From assembly GCA_947502885.1 (NCBI GenBank), contig CANNBP010000004.1, forward strand, positions 310,001 through 374,000: 64,000 bases of DNA, written 5' to 3'. A program made the translations under genes and the position numbers. Origin of the DNA: an uncultured Aquimarina sp. Its GTDB lineage: Bacteria; Bacteroidota; Bacteroidia; Flavobacteriales; Flavobacteriaceae. Each line of letters begins with the position of its first letter. The stretch's first letter is position 1. The notes beneath the pieces were generated by a model. The model had not been told where the DNA came from. It ran no database searches and saw only the letters and a list, made by a program, of their open reading frames with translations. Below, piece by piece: positions 17,479-25,318 of this stretch.

Positions 17479-19104
17479 ATGAACAAAACATTTTTACTAT
17501 TAATACTCATATCAACTAATACAACTTTTGCTCAAACTAGTTCATATTCAAATAAATCATTTGTCGCAGATTCTATTTTTCAATCATACAGTAATCCTAA
17601 CGAGCCTGGAATGGCTATCGGGATTGTTCAAGACGGAAAAGTTATCTATAAAAACTCAAAAGGAATGGCAGACCTTTCAAATCGTCTTCCAATAAACAAT
17701 TCAACAGTATTTAATATTGCCTCTGTTTCCAAACAATTCACAGCACTTTTGGCTCTTATTGCAGAGGAAGAGGGAAAATTCAAGTTAAGTGATAACATAA
17801 GACAGTTTCTACCAGAGTTAAAGGATATACCAAATGAAATCACAATTAAGCAGCTTGCCAATCATACTCACGGATTGCCAAATTATTCTGACTTGACTGC
17901 AATGATGGGCTTTGACTTAGCTACCCCAATTCGAAATGAGCAAGCAGTAGAAACTATTTTACGTGCGAAACAAGTGAATTTTAAAGCAGGTACACAATAT
18001 CAGTACGGTAATTCGGGATTTATGCTTCTTGCTGAGATATTAAAGCGTGTTTACGAAAAACCATTTCCGATTCTTTTAAAAGAAAAGATTTTTGAACCAC
18101 TCAATATGACTCAAACTTCAGTAGTTGACGACCCTAATATTATTGTTAGCAACAAAGCAATTGCATATAGAAAGGATGGTGATTTCTATTCTGAGCATAT
18201 GAATAGGCAAATGGAATGCGGTTCATCTAATATCCATATAACATTAGATGACTTCATAAAATGGAGTCTCAATTTTCAAATTCCGAAAGTAGGAACCTCA
18301 AATCAAATTAAACGTTTAACAACAAAAACAGTATCTATATCTAATGACTGTGATTTGGGGTATGGTTTAGGTTATCTTACTGAGACTTACAAAGGACTTA
18401 AAACTGTTTTTCACGGTGGTGGAACCGCAGGATATCGCGCATATATTTTACATGTTCCAGACCATAAATTATCTATTATCAGTTTGGGAAACAAAGAAAG
18501 TTTTGATGGATTACTTGTAATTAAGGACTTATTAGAATTGTATTTAAAAGATTATTTAGTACCATCAAATCCTGTAAAGACATCACACTCATCAAAAGAA
18601 CTAAAGAAGTTTGAAGGTGTTTACAAAACTCAACCTGGTCAATATTGGACTATTAAAACAGATGACAAGAACCTTTACTTTGGAGATGACAATAACCCGC
18701 TACCTTTAATTGGTAGTAATAAATTTAAATTTTATCTTCCAACTTCGGATCTCACTTTTCATCCCAATTCAATGGAATTTAGGATAGCCGACTTTAACTA
18801 TCAATATGAAAAAGTAGATTTTAACCCGCCTACTTTAAGTAAAAAAGAGTTAAAAAAGTATGTTGGTATCTTTAAAAATGAGGAATTTAATACATTCTAT
18901 GAGCTTTTAATAATTCAAGATACTCTTGTTGCTAATCATCTAACAAATGGAAAGATTACTTTACATCCATTATCAAAAAATAGTTTTTATGCTGATTATC
19001 CTTTAGGAGAGTTAAATTTTCAGTTAAACTCGGAAGGAAAAGTAAATGGGTTTGTTTTATCAGGTACAAATCTTAGTAACTTAAAATTCATGAAAGTAAA
19101 TTAA
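17479..19104 (+). CDS. Secreted serine beta-lactamase/PBP-fold hydrolase (class C-like)
   Basis: A 541-aa protein with a signal peptide ending TTFAQ. The beta-lactamase-family catalytic motifs are in order: S82-V-S-K85 (SxxK), Y176-G-N178 (YxN) and H312-G-G (KTG equivalent, VFHGGGTAGY). The first 370 residues are the serine hydrolase domain. The last 160 or so hold two lipocalin-like stretches starting KELKKFEGVYKTQPGQYW and KELKKYVGIFKNEEF. This fits the esterase/peptidase side of the family more than antibiotic resistance, but the substrate cannot be read from sequence. It is the sole gene of a 1.66-kb cassette with a perfect 10-bp start/end complement. Confidence 0.85.
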   Translation: MNKTFLLLILISTNTTFAQTSSYSNKSFVADSIFQSYSNPNEPGMAIGIVQDGKVIYKNSKGMADLSNRLPINNSTVFNIASVSKQFTALLALIAEEEGKFKLSDNIRQFLPELKDIPNEITIKQLANHTHGLPNYSDLTAMMGFDLATPIRNEQAVETILRAKQVNFKAGTQYQYGNSGFMLLAEILKRVYEKPFPILLKEKIFEPLNMTQTSVVDDPNIIVSNKAIAYRKDGDFYSEHMNRQMECGSSNIHITLDDFIKWSLNFQIPKVGTSNQIKRLTTKTVSISNDCDLGYGLGYLTETYKGLKTVFHGGGTAGYRAYILHVPDHKLSIISLGNKESFDGLLVIKDLLELYLKDYLVPSNPVKTSHSSKELKKFEGVYKTQPGQYWTIKTDDKNLYFGDDNNPLPLIGSNKFKFYLPTSDLTFHPNSMEFRIADFNYQYEKVDFNPPTLSKKELKKYVGIFKNEEFNTFYELLIIQDTLVANHLTNGKITLHPLSKNSFYADYPLGELNFQLNSEGKVNGFVLSGTNLSNLKFMKVN

Positions 19105-19107
19105 TAC

Positions 19108-19283
19108 TATTGCCAACACGGTGTCCTATGTAAAGCCTTTTCCCTAGACTAGATTATAAAAATACGATATTTTGTTTTTTAATTATCTCATATTAATGAT
19201 TTTATATTGTTGAATTGTTAATAATTCAGATAGGATTATTAATACTTCAACGATAGCCTTTTAAGTAACTCCGCATCCTATAT
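19108..19283 (+). repeat. Left part of an attC-like element interrupted by an insertion sequence
   Basis: Starts with TATTGCCAAC, the exact complement of the cassette start GTTGGCAATA at 17454, then CGGTGTCCTATGTAAAGCC, which resembles the left arm of the gamma-family elements (CCGGTGTATAAAACATAGC). The rest, up to about 19283, is AT-rich and may belong to the element or to the insertion sequence. The boundary is uncertain. Confidence 0.5.
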
Positions 19284-20566
19284 GTGGTATCCGTCTAAGG
19301 CGGATCCACCAGCATCGCTATGATTATGATTGGCAAACAAGGCAACTTGCTATAAAATGTGATCCTATAATGATAGGCCACTTACCGTGTTTAGTTGTCC
19401 CTTTTTGTACCAAAAGTATTTTCGAGTTTTTTGGCTTATAGATGTTATTACTTTACTCTTTTTTTAACCTACTACTCCTATCTGATAAGATGTTTCTGTT
19501 TTGATAATGGCATGTATACGACTTAATAGTTTTCTAGCTACTTTAACCAATATACGTTTTACGTCTTTACCCTGATGAGATCGATAATATTCTTGCATCA
19601 CAGGATCAAAACGCAAAGCAACCCAAGTAGCTTCTATCAAATAACTCCTCATAATTCGGTTGGCTCTAGGAGTAAGCCCTGCAATGGTCAAGTTATCACC
19701 ACTCTGATGAACTGAAGGGATCAAACCAACATAACTAGCTAATTGTTTAAAATTTTTAAACCTTCTTAAATCCCCCAACTCACAAAGAATACCACAAGCT
19801 ACAATAGGACCTACTCCAGGAACACTCCGTAGTAAATAATAATCCTTCTTATAATACTTACGACAATAAGCTCGTAACTTAACACTTACCCTTCGAACTT
19901 GTTTATCTACAAAACCATAAGATGCTAATCTAGTCTCTAAACAGTAATCCATCGTTGTATAATCAAAAGATAACTCTTTGAGCCAAACTCTAAATTTATG
20001 TGACCAGTGAGGCTTGTCTAAATCTTCAGGAATAGGAATACCCAAATACAACAATTGCATCTTGATCTGGGCTTTGATCTTACGCAACTCCTTTTCCAGA
20101 TCATTACGCCTACGAAACAAACAGCCTAACTGTTCTCGTTCTATATCCGGAACATGAATCCCTTGTAATCGACAATCTTTTAATTCTTTACATAATAAAC
20201 GAGCATCTATCTTATCACTTTTTTGAAATTGAACTTTGGAAGGACGAGAAATATCAGCAGGATTAACTACCATAGAATACCATCCAAAGGATTCAAATAA
20301 ACGATGATGGCTAAACCCACAACAGCCAGATTCGTAACAACAATAAACTTTATAGTCCTTAAAGTGTTTTGCAACATATTTTTGTAAAGCAAAAGCACTG
20401 GGTGGAATCGTCAGATCACATCCATCAAAAAGATCTGTAGCTGTATGAATTTTCCAACTTCGCTTGTGTACGTCAATACCAATAAATAACTTTGAGTCTG
20501 CAGTATCCTTTGTTTTCATAATAAGAAAGTTTAGAGGTTTTTATTATAACTAACTTAGGATACTAC
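19284..20566 (-). mobile_element. IS110/IS1111-type insertion sequence inside an attC-like site
   Basis: It carries one DEDD transposase gene (minus strand). Candidate subterminal inverted repeats are GTGGTATCC (19284-19292) and GTAGTATCC on the other strand (20566-20558), each followed shortly by TAAG. The ends are tentative. The longer non-coding end (about 180 nt or more) lies downstream of the transposase, as in the IS1111 group, where the bridge RNA is encoded. The IS splits a cassette-junction element: its left arm is at 19108 and its right arm ends at 20703. IS1111-attC elements are known to target integron attC sites. Confidence 0.65.
19464..20519 (-). CDS. IS110-family transposase (DEDD recombinase)
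   Basis: A 351-aa protein. The N-terminal RuvC-like DEDD domain shows D16 (FIGIDVHK), E63 (CCYESG), and D102 and D105 (KSDKIDARLL). The C-terminal Tnp_IS116/IS110/IS902 domain has the helix-hairpin-helix VPGVGPIVACGIL (about 233-245) and the serine-bearing stretch GLIPSVHQSGDN (about 265-276), which carries the recombinase's catalytic serine. Length is normal for the family and no motif is broken, so the element may still be active. It probably acts with a bridge RNA encoded in the flanking non-coding end. Confidence 0.9.
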   Translation of the reverse strand: MKTKDTADSKLFIGIDVHKRSWKIHTATDLFDGCDLTIPPSAFALQKYVAKHFKDYKVYCCYESGCCGFSHHRLFESFGWYSMVVNPADISRPSKVQFQKSDKIDARLLCKELKDCRLQGIHVPDIEREQLGCLFRRRNDLEKELRKIKAQIKMQLLYLGIPIPEDLDKPHWSHKFRVWLKELSFDYTTMDYCLETRLASYGFVDKQVRRVSVKLRAYCRKYYKKDYYLLRSVPGVGPIVACGILCELGDLRRFKNFKQLASYVGLIPSVHQSGDNLTIAGLTPRANRIMRSYLIEATWVALRFDPVMQEYYRSHQGKDVKRILVKVARKLLSRIHAIIKTETSYQIGVVG

Positions 20567-20703
20567 GTTTACATTGTTGCTATAAATAATAGCGGTTTAA
20601 GTGATGAAAAAGAGAGTGCAAACATAAAGCCAAAGTCAGTGCAAAACCGAAAGGTTTGTGAGTAGAAATCCGCTACTACTCATACATGAGACCGTTGTCT
20701 GTA
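20567..20703 (+). repeat. Right part of the IS-interrupted attC-like element (gamma family)
   Basis: Contains GTGCAAAACCGAAAGGTTTG and ends CATACATGAGACCGTTGTCTG. These match the gamma-family elements (AACCGAAAGGTCTGTG; CATACACTAGACCGTTAGC at 24728). The core GTTGTCTGTA at 20694 opens the next cassette, whose end reads TACAGCTAAC (8 of 10 complementary). The piece next to the IS may include IS sequence. Confidence 0.55.
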
Positions 20704-20723
20704 ATCTTACCAAAAATTTGCAA

Positions 20724-21284
20724 ATGGGAATATTTGACTTCTTCAAAAAAACTAAAAAAGAACCTGATAACTGGAAAGCTGAAATCCAAGTTTTAGAAAA
20801 ACCTGATTACACAAAAATTGACATCGAAAAGTTGGAGGATTATTACAATTGGACATTGAACTATGGAGAACGCAAATTGAACCTTGATTTAAACTTTGAA
20901 ACTGAATCAACGAATAAAACGGAATTAAATCAAATAATAGAATTCGTAAAAAAAATACCTGAACTTGACATACAAAATCGGAATTACATAAAATCGGACT
21001 TTGAGCAAGACGTGAGTATGACATCTGACTATCTAAATTTCTATATTGATGAACTTGATAAAAGTGAATTAGGCCAAATAATTGACTTAAAAAATCGAAA
21101 AAAATCAAGAAATAATCTTTTAATAGAACAACTGAACCTAATAAGAGTTGGAGTTTATCCACAGGCTTCTTATTATGCAACATTTGACTATTCAATTTAC
21201 ATTGATGGAGAGCCTTGCAATCAGCTTTTAGTTGTGAATATTAATCAAGACGGAACTTTAGACCATATAACGTGGGAAAGTTGA
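20724..21284 (+). CDS. DUF2004-like protein (cassette gene)
   Basis: 186 aa from the ATG at 20724. An in-frame GTG at 20658 is rejected because it lies inside the hairpin element. It opens MGIFDFFKKTKKEPDNW, a frequent start of small cytosolic Bacteroidota proteins. The C-terminal 60 residues (IRVGVYPQASYYATFDYSIY, then LLVVNINQDGTLDHITWES) resemble the DUF2004 family, some members of which occur with toxin/immunity loci. Without a search this is tentative. Single gene of a 0.6-kb cassette, probably cytosolic. Confidence 0.65.
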   Translation: MGIFDFFKKTKKEPDNWKAEIQVLEKPDYTKIDIEKLEDYYNWTLNYGERKLNLDLNFETESTNKTELNQIIEFVKKIPELDIQNRNYIKSDFEQDVSMTSDYLNFYIDELDKSELGQIIDLKNRKKSRNNLLIEQLNLIRVGVYPQASYYATFDYSIYIDGEPCNQLLVVNINQDGTLDHITWES

Positions 21285-21291
21285 AAAGACT

Positions 21292-21489
21292 ACAGCTAAC
21301 CCGGTGTATAAAACATAGCTAATAAGTGCTTAACCGAAATGTGTATATTTAGAAAGTCTGCCAAATTTTTAATTTGGGTTTTAAAAAATGATAAATTAAA
21401 AACAAAATATAAAAATTCGGCTCTGTGTTAAATCGAAAAGGTAGTGTTTTTTCACACACTACCTTCCATAAACAAGTCCGTTGTCTGCA
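21292..21489 (+). repeat. attC-like hairpin element, family gamma (198 bp)
   Basis: Starts TACAGCTAAC and ends at the core AGTCCGTTGTCTGCA. Left-arm words GTATAAAACATAGCTAAT and TTAACCGAAATGTGTATATTT are shared with the elements at 24613 and 26103. An inner arm GTCTGCCAAATTTTT pairs with AAAAATTCGGCTCTG. A local perfect hairpin GGTAGTGT...ACACTACC-like lies near the right end (21441-21464). Confidence 0.7.
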
Positions 21490-21513
21490 ATTAAAATCGA
21501 CCGCATAAAAAAA

Positions 21514-22188
21514 ATGAACTTTGAATTATTAGATAAATTATCCCAATTACTTCAAGAAAATAAACTTGAAAGTGCAATTGAATTGGCAGAAAATAAGCTG
21601 AATAAACTTCCAACTACTGGATTTCATAAAATATTAAATAAAAATCTATTGCACTTAAAACCAAATTTGGCAATTTATTTGGAGAACTTTAATAATTCTG
21701 CTTCAAATTATTTTAAAAAGAAACCTGAACCAAAAAAAGTTGGTTTCTTTGAAAAACTATTTGACAAAAAAGAGAAAGGAAATGAATTTAATTCAAACAG
21801 AAATTTACAAGCAGTTTATTGCGAAATGAATGGATTTAGCATCAATTATGATAAGTGGTTTATTGACTTATTTGCGTTTGATTTTTTTAACGGAATTGAC
21901 CTTGAAGATTTAGACTGGCTTTGTGATTTTGAATTTGACTCAGAGAAAAGTTTGACCATAACAGGATTTGAAGAACTTCAGACTGCGTTTAAAAATTATA
22001 TGGAGAATCCTGAAAAGAACAATGAGAATGAAAAAAAATCTATGGAAATATGTGAACTCATCATCATCCTAAAACTTCAAGAATTATTTAAACATACATT
22101 TATTGAAAACAAAGATAAACTATGGACAAAAATTCCAATGTTGGTAACGGCTCACGATTATGAATTGATATACGAAGTAGAAAAATAA
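21514..22188 (+). CDS. Hypothetical protein (224 aa, cassette gene)
   Basis: The start is taken at the ATG at 21514. A TTG at 21481 would put the N-terminus inside the core of the hairpin element. The N-terminal 45 residues look like a short helical repeat (LLDKLSQLLQENKLESAIEL), then a basic linker (KKPEPKKVGFFEKLFDKK), then an aromatic and acidic domain (YDKWFIDLFAFDFFNGIDLE, DLDWLCDFEF). This composition is common in small immunity-type proteins, but no family is recognised. Cassette start GTTGTCTGCA and end TGCACACAAC are complementary at 9 of 10 positions. Confidence 0.65.
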   Translation: MNFELLDKLSQLLQENKLESAIELAENKLNKLPTTGFHKILNKNLLHLKPNLAIYLENFNNSASNYFKKKPEPKKVGFFEKLFDKKEKGNEFNSNRNLQAVYCEMNGFSINYDKWFIDLFAFDFFNGIDLEDLDWLCDFEFDSEKSLTITGFEELQTAFKNYMENPEKNNENEKKSMEICELIIILKLQELFKHTFIENKDKLWTKIPMLVTAHDYELIYEVEK

Positions 22189-22189
22189 C

Positions 22190-22358
22190 TGCACACAACA
22201 CGATGTCATAGCAACTAAGTGGCTAGTCGAATGGTTCTTGTATTTTTGATAAGGCACAATGATTGTATAGCTAAAAAAGTAGCAATCACTGCACAGAAAA
22301 ATTACAAAGCAAGGTAACATTTTGCCCTGCTACGACACATATATTAAACGTTGTGTTT
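22190..22358 (+). repeat. attC-like hairpin element, family beta (169 bp)
   Basis: Starts TGCACACAAC and ends at the core AAACGTTGTGTTT. Its inner arms pair over about 25 nt: GTATTTTTGATAAGGCACAA plus TGATTGTATAGC against GTAGCAATCACTGCACAG plus AAAAATTAC, closed by a TAAAAAA loop. The right 60 bp are almost identical to the element at 25319-25495 (shared GGTAACATTTTGC, CTACGACACATA). Confidence 0.75.
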
Positions 22359-22377
22359 AATTAACAATATCAGGTAA

Positions 22378-23226
22378 ATGAAAGTACTGAAATACATTCT
22401 TCTTTTTTGTTTTGGCTTAACTCTTTTGGGCTTAATATCTAGGACATTAATTCCTTTTACAGGAGGCAATGAAATCCTAATATTAGGAGTGTTAATTATG
22501 GCTATATTGATTCCAATTTATAGTATTATAGCTTTGATAAAGAAGCAACATCGAGTTGAATCTGCAATGATGCTTATTTCTATTCCATTAATTTTTGGAA
22601 CCCTATTCAGGTTAATGAGATGGCCTTTTGGTAACCAAATGATAATTATTGGAAGTCAGATTTTATGCCTTATTTCAATTGCTATTTTAATTTACTCAAT
22701 TATTAAAAAAGCTAAAATAGTTGAATCTATTCTATTTACAACTATTGGATTTTGTAGCTTAACATATTGTTTTAAAATTTTATTTTGGCCAGGCTCGAAA
22801 GAACTAATTATTGCTGCATTCTTAACAATTGCTGTCGCTATATTTATAATAATAAAGAAAAAAGTTGTAGTTTCTTCTAGTAAAGTGGTATTAATAATAA
22901 TTATTTTACTTTTTACTTTATCCTTCATTACTAAAGAGAGTAGGTTATTTCAAATCTCATATATTGATCTATCAAATACTAAATATAATCATCCTGAAGA
23001 TTATTATGATTACGCTTGGATCTTATATAATGAAGGGGACAAAAAAAACGCTAAAACTAATCTGCAATATGCAATAGATGAATTAGATAACTCAAATAAT
23101 GAATTTGCAGATATGTTATCTAAAAATCGTAATAATTATCTTAAGACATATAATGCAGCGATGGATATGTTAAATAACAATAATTGGAACTCTTTGGAAT
23201 TGTCCTCTGGAACAATTGAAAATTAA
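22378..23226 (+). CDS. Polytopic membrane protein with GldL-like repeats (cassette gene)
   Basis: A 282-aa protein with six or so hydrophobic helices in the first 190 residues, arranged as three repeats of about 50 aa. Repeats 2 and 3 contain GTLFRLMRWPFGNQMIIIG and YCFKILFWPGSKELIIAAF. The F-K-I/L-x-x-WPG signature recalls the membrane part of the gliding/T9SS motor protein GldL, which has HWPGA. Repeat 1 has lost the tryptophan (SRTLIPFTGGNEILILG). The soluble C-terminal 90 residues look like one TPR (YDYAWILYNEGDKKNAKTNL). The link to the motor is only a motif resemblance. Confidence 0.7.
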   Translation: MKVLKYILLFCFGLTLLGLISRTLIPFTGGNEILILGVLIMAILIPIYSIIALIKKQHRVESAMMLISIPLIFGTLFRLMRWPFGNQMIIIGSQILCLISIAILIYSIIKKAKIVESILFTTIGFCSLTYCFKILFWPGSKELIIAAFLTIAVAIFIIIKKKVVVSSSKVVLIIIILLFTLSFITKESRLFQISYIDLSNTKYNHPEDYYDYAWILYNEGDKKNAKTNLQYAIDELDNSNNEFADMLSKNRNNYLKTYNAAMDMLNNNNWNSLELSSGTIEN

Positions 23227-23232
23227 AAAACT

Positions 23233-23306
23233 AAAACACAACAATTTGTATATTGCATATGCACCCTTCGGGATGCAAACGCACCATACAAGAGGCGTTG
23301 GGCGTA
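23233..23306 (+). repeat. Short attC-like hairpin element, family delta (74 bp)
   Basis: Starts AAAACACAAC and ends at the core GGCGTTGGGCGTA. Compact fold: TTTGTAT (23245-23251) pairs with ATACAA (23286-23291), and GCACCC-TTC-GGGATGC forms a tip hairpin. In length and shape this is the element closest to a conventional integron attC site, and its core GTTGGGC is the only one that satisfies the full GTTRRRY consensus. A related copy lies at 28927-29005. Confidence 0.75.
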
Positions 23307-23313
23307 ATTAGAA

Positions 23314-24150
23314 ATGACTTTGAGATTAGTAAAATATTATGATGAGTGGAAATTTGTTTTTCCAAAAGAGATGGACTCTGTGTTTGATGAATATTGGGAG
23401 GCATTTGACTTTTTGGACTATGATGAAAAAGAATGTCAAAGACGATTAAAAAAAATAATTAAACAATTCCCAGAAAGTCACTTAGACGCATATAACCACA
23501 TTAGCATTTCATATCGTAACCAAAGAAAAACGGCAGAAAGTTTTCATTACGCTTTGACTTCCTATTTGCTAGGAAAAAATGCTTTCCCAAAAGAGTTTAA
23601 TGAAAAAAAAGACGAAATACTTTGGATTGATGTGGACAACCGTCCATTTCTAAGAGCTTGCCAAAGTTTAGGACTTGAATATCAATACCGAAAGAACTTT
23701 AAACGGGCAATCGAAATTTTTAAAGAAAACCTTAATTACAACAAAAATGATAATCAAGGAATAAGGTATCTATTATTAGAATGCTATCTTGAATCAAAAA
23801 ACTATATTGAATTCAAGAAGCTTTTAGATAATTACGGTGATGATTATAGCGTAGAGTTTTTATATGGTCAGGTAATTTATGACTTGTTAGAAAACAAAGG
23901 ACAGAATTCAATGGATTTAGTTGCAAAAGCAATTGAATGTAATAAACATATTCCAACCGAATTAGCTAAGGAAAAACATATCAAACCTGAACCTCATAGA
24001 ATCCCAGGAGAGCCACATTTTGATACAGGAATCCCAATAGGTTCAATCCAACAAGCCTATGAATATTGGGAAAGAAATAAAAAGACATTGAATTTAAAAT
24101 TAGTACGAGATTTTTTCAAGTATGTGGAGAAAACTATTCCTATCAAATGA
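23314..24150 (+). CDS. TPR-like protein of unknown function (cassette gene)
   Basis: A 278-aa soluble protein. Helical repeat segments resembling tetratricopeptides lie between about residues 45 and 190 (LDAYNHISISYRNQRKTAES, GLEYQYRKNFKRAIEIFKEN, RYLLLECYLESKNYIEFKKL), followed by a proline-rich link (KPEPHRIPGEPHFDTGIPIG) and a final helix pair. The layout resembles ST7-type TPR proteins found in many bacteria. The start ATG lies 17 nt after the cassette core. It shares its cassette with the decayed XRE/SymE module. Confidence 0.7.
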   Translation: MTLRLVKYYDEWKFVFPKEMDSVFDEYWEAFDFLDYDEKECQRRLKKIIKQFPESHLDAYNHISISYRNQRKTAESFHYALTSYLLGKNAFPKEFNEKKDEILWIDVDNRPFLRACQSLGLEYQYRKNFKRAIEIFKENLNYNKNDNQGIRYLLLECYLESKNYIEFKKLLDNYGDDYSVEFLYGQVIYDLLENKGQNSMDLVAKAIECNKHIPTELAKEKHIKPEPHRIPGEPHFDTGIPIGSIQQAYEYWERNKKTLNLKLVRDFFKYVEKTIPIK

Positions 24151-24168
24151 TTGAATAAGCGTCATTTA

Positions 24169-24357
24169 TTAATCTCTAAGAAGTTCATCAATCGAAATCT
24201 CCAAACCATTAGCTATTTTCATTAAGGTAAGTAAACGAGGATTTGTTCTGCCCTTCTCAATCATATACAATTGAGTTTTACCAATCTCTTTTTCTTCTCT
24301 CAACTGCTTGATTTTAGCACCTAATTTTTGAAAATATTTCTCTTCTTTCGTGTTCAC
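24169..24357 (-). CDS. XRE-type HTH protein with a shortened HTH (probably decayed antitoxin)
   Basis: 62 aa with a GTG start at 24357. The ends of an XRE domain are clear (LGAKIKQLREEKE at the start, MIEKGRTNPRLLTLMKIANG and LEISIDELL at the end). However, the stretch that normally holds helix 2 and the turn (about 10-12 residues between REEK and the Q of the recognition helix) is missing. DNA binding is therefore doubtful. It is the only minus-strand cargo gene in the array. It is transcribed away from the SymE-like frame across a palindrome, the usual layout of Bacteroidota XRE/SymE modules. Confidence 0.6.
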   Translation of the reverse strand: MNTKEEKYFQKLGAKIKQLREEKEIGKTQLYMIEKGRTNPRLLTLMKIANGLEISIDELLRD

Positions 24358-24368
24358 TATACCGAATT

Positions 24369-24611
24369 TTGATAAATTATTTACATATTGTGTTCGTAAT
24401 AACGAACAGTCAATTAATAGGTCGGTTTAGAAAGCTAAAAATATATCAAAAACACCAACCACGGGAATGGGAATGTATTACTGTTCCTGATATTCGACTT
24501 GAAGGAAAATCGCTGAAAGAACTCGGCTTTGAAATCGGAAAAGAAATTGAAATTAAGTAACAAAAGAATAAACTGACCATCACGCTGACTGACAAGAAGA
24601 ACGAAAAATAA
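24369..24611 (+). pseudogene. Decayed SymE-family toxin
   Basis: The reading frame encodes RFRKLKIYQKHQPREWECIT followed by VPDIRLEGKSLKELGFEIGK, the hallmark of SymE-type toxins (basic strand, then VPxIRLxGKxLxxxGFxIG). An in-frame TAA at 24558 cuts the last strand. Beyond it the frame continues QKNKLTITLTDKK to a second stop at 24611, as expected for the normal C-terminus. No ATG is present at the proper N-terminus; only upstream TTG/GTG codons inside the operator. Both defects suggest an inactivated toxin beside a shortened antitoxin. Confidence 0.6.
24392..24407. promoter_or_regulatory. Palindromic operator in the XRE/SymE divergent gap
   Basis: GTTCGTAATAACGAAC has perfect 6-bp arms (GTTCGT/ACGAAC) with a 4-bp centre. 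It lies between the divergent XRE-like and SymE-like frames, where an autoregulatory site is expected. The site is intact although both genes look damaged. Confidence 0.5.
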
Positions 24612-24612
24612 C

Positions 24613-24737
24613 TACGCCCAACAAGGTATAAAACATAGCTAATTAGTGTTAAACCGAACAGGTTGTGCTTTTTTCAAAGACCGCCAAAATTAGTATTTTT
24701 TACATGCTACGTTTCATACACTAGACCGTTAGCAAAA
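24613..24737 (+). repeat. attC-like hairpin element, family gamma (125 bp, short form)
   Basis: Starts TACGCCCAAC, the exact 10-base complement of its cassette's start GTTGGGCGTA at 23297, and ends at the core GACCGTTAGCAAAA. The left arm GGTATAAAACATAGCTAATT is nearly identical to that of the 21292 element. The right arm CATACACTAGACCG matches the IS-split element. The middle of the hairpin is about 70 bp shorter than in its relatives. Confidence 0.75.
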
Positions 24738-24744
24738 ATTTAAA

Positions 24745-25314
24745 ATGAAAAAAAATATACTGTTCTATCTTTTTATTATTCTTTCGATAAATACTTTCGG
24801 GCAATCATTGACTAAATTGGATTTTGACAAAATTCATAATGAAATTAGAAATATTACGTCTTCTATAAATAGTGAAAAAGATTTTGACATTCTTGTAAAG
24901 AGATTTAATCTGACAGAAGAACAATCGGAGTTAATTGAAAAACTAAAAAAAAGTGAAGTTCTAAAGTTTAATGAAGGTAGAGACCTGACCAAAAATTTTA
25001 TTTTACCTTTTTATGTAAAGTCTGAACATGATGATCGTTTATTCTTGACACTTTTTGCTATTACAAATGTTGGACGTAAGCCTGGAGAGAAGTTTAGTAG
25101 AGGCAAGTATTATTTTGTTTTACAGTGTTTAGTTGGATTAGATAAAACTTATAACGAAGTATTTGAAAACCCCAATCTGATTAGCGACAAACAAAAAATT
25201 CAGAAATGGTTTTTGGACAGACACAAAGATTATATAAAAAATACGAAACCAATTCATACCAAATACGATTTCATACCCCCTCCACCTCCATTATCTCCTA
25301 ATACTTTGAAATAA
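24745..25314 (+). CDS. Secreted protein of unknown function (cassette gene)
   Basis: A 189-aa protein with a Sec signal peptide (MKKNILFYLFIILSINTFGQ) typical of Bacteroidota (SI/II-Q cut). The mature part is mixed helix/strand with no known motif and ends in a proline run (FIPPPPPLSPNTL). The ATG lies 17 nt after the cassette core. Cassette start GTTAGCAAAA and end TTTTGCTAAC are exact complements. Probably periplasmic or secreted. Function unknown. Confidence 0.7.
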   Translation: MKKNILFYLFIILSINTFGQSLTKLDFDKIHNEIRNITSSINSEKDFDILVKRFNLTEEQSELIEKLKKSEVLKFNEGRDLTKNFILPFYVKSEHDDRLFLTLFAITNVGRKPGEKFSRGKYYFVLQCLVGLDKTYNEVFENPNLISDKQKIQKWFLDRHKDYIKNTKPIHTKYDFIPPPPPLSPNTLK

Positions 25315-25318
25315 CAAC

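Noticed and set aside
17479..19104. Calling the serine hydrolase an antibiotic-resistance beta-lactamase
   Set aside because: SxxK, YxN and HGG motifs are shared with esterases and peptidases, and the lipocalin-like C-terminal part is atypical for resistance enzymes; substrate cannot be decided from sequence.
20752..21195. Minus-strand 147-aa frame opposite the DUF2004-like gene
   Set aside because: The plus-strand gene has the expected start position after the cassette core and a familiar C-terminal motif; the antisense frame has no motif and atypical composition.
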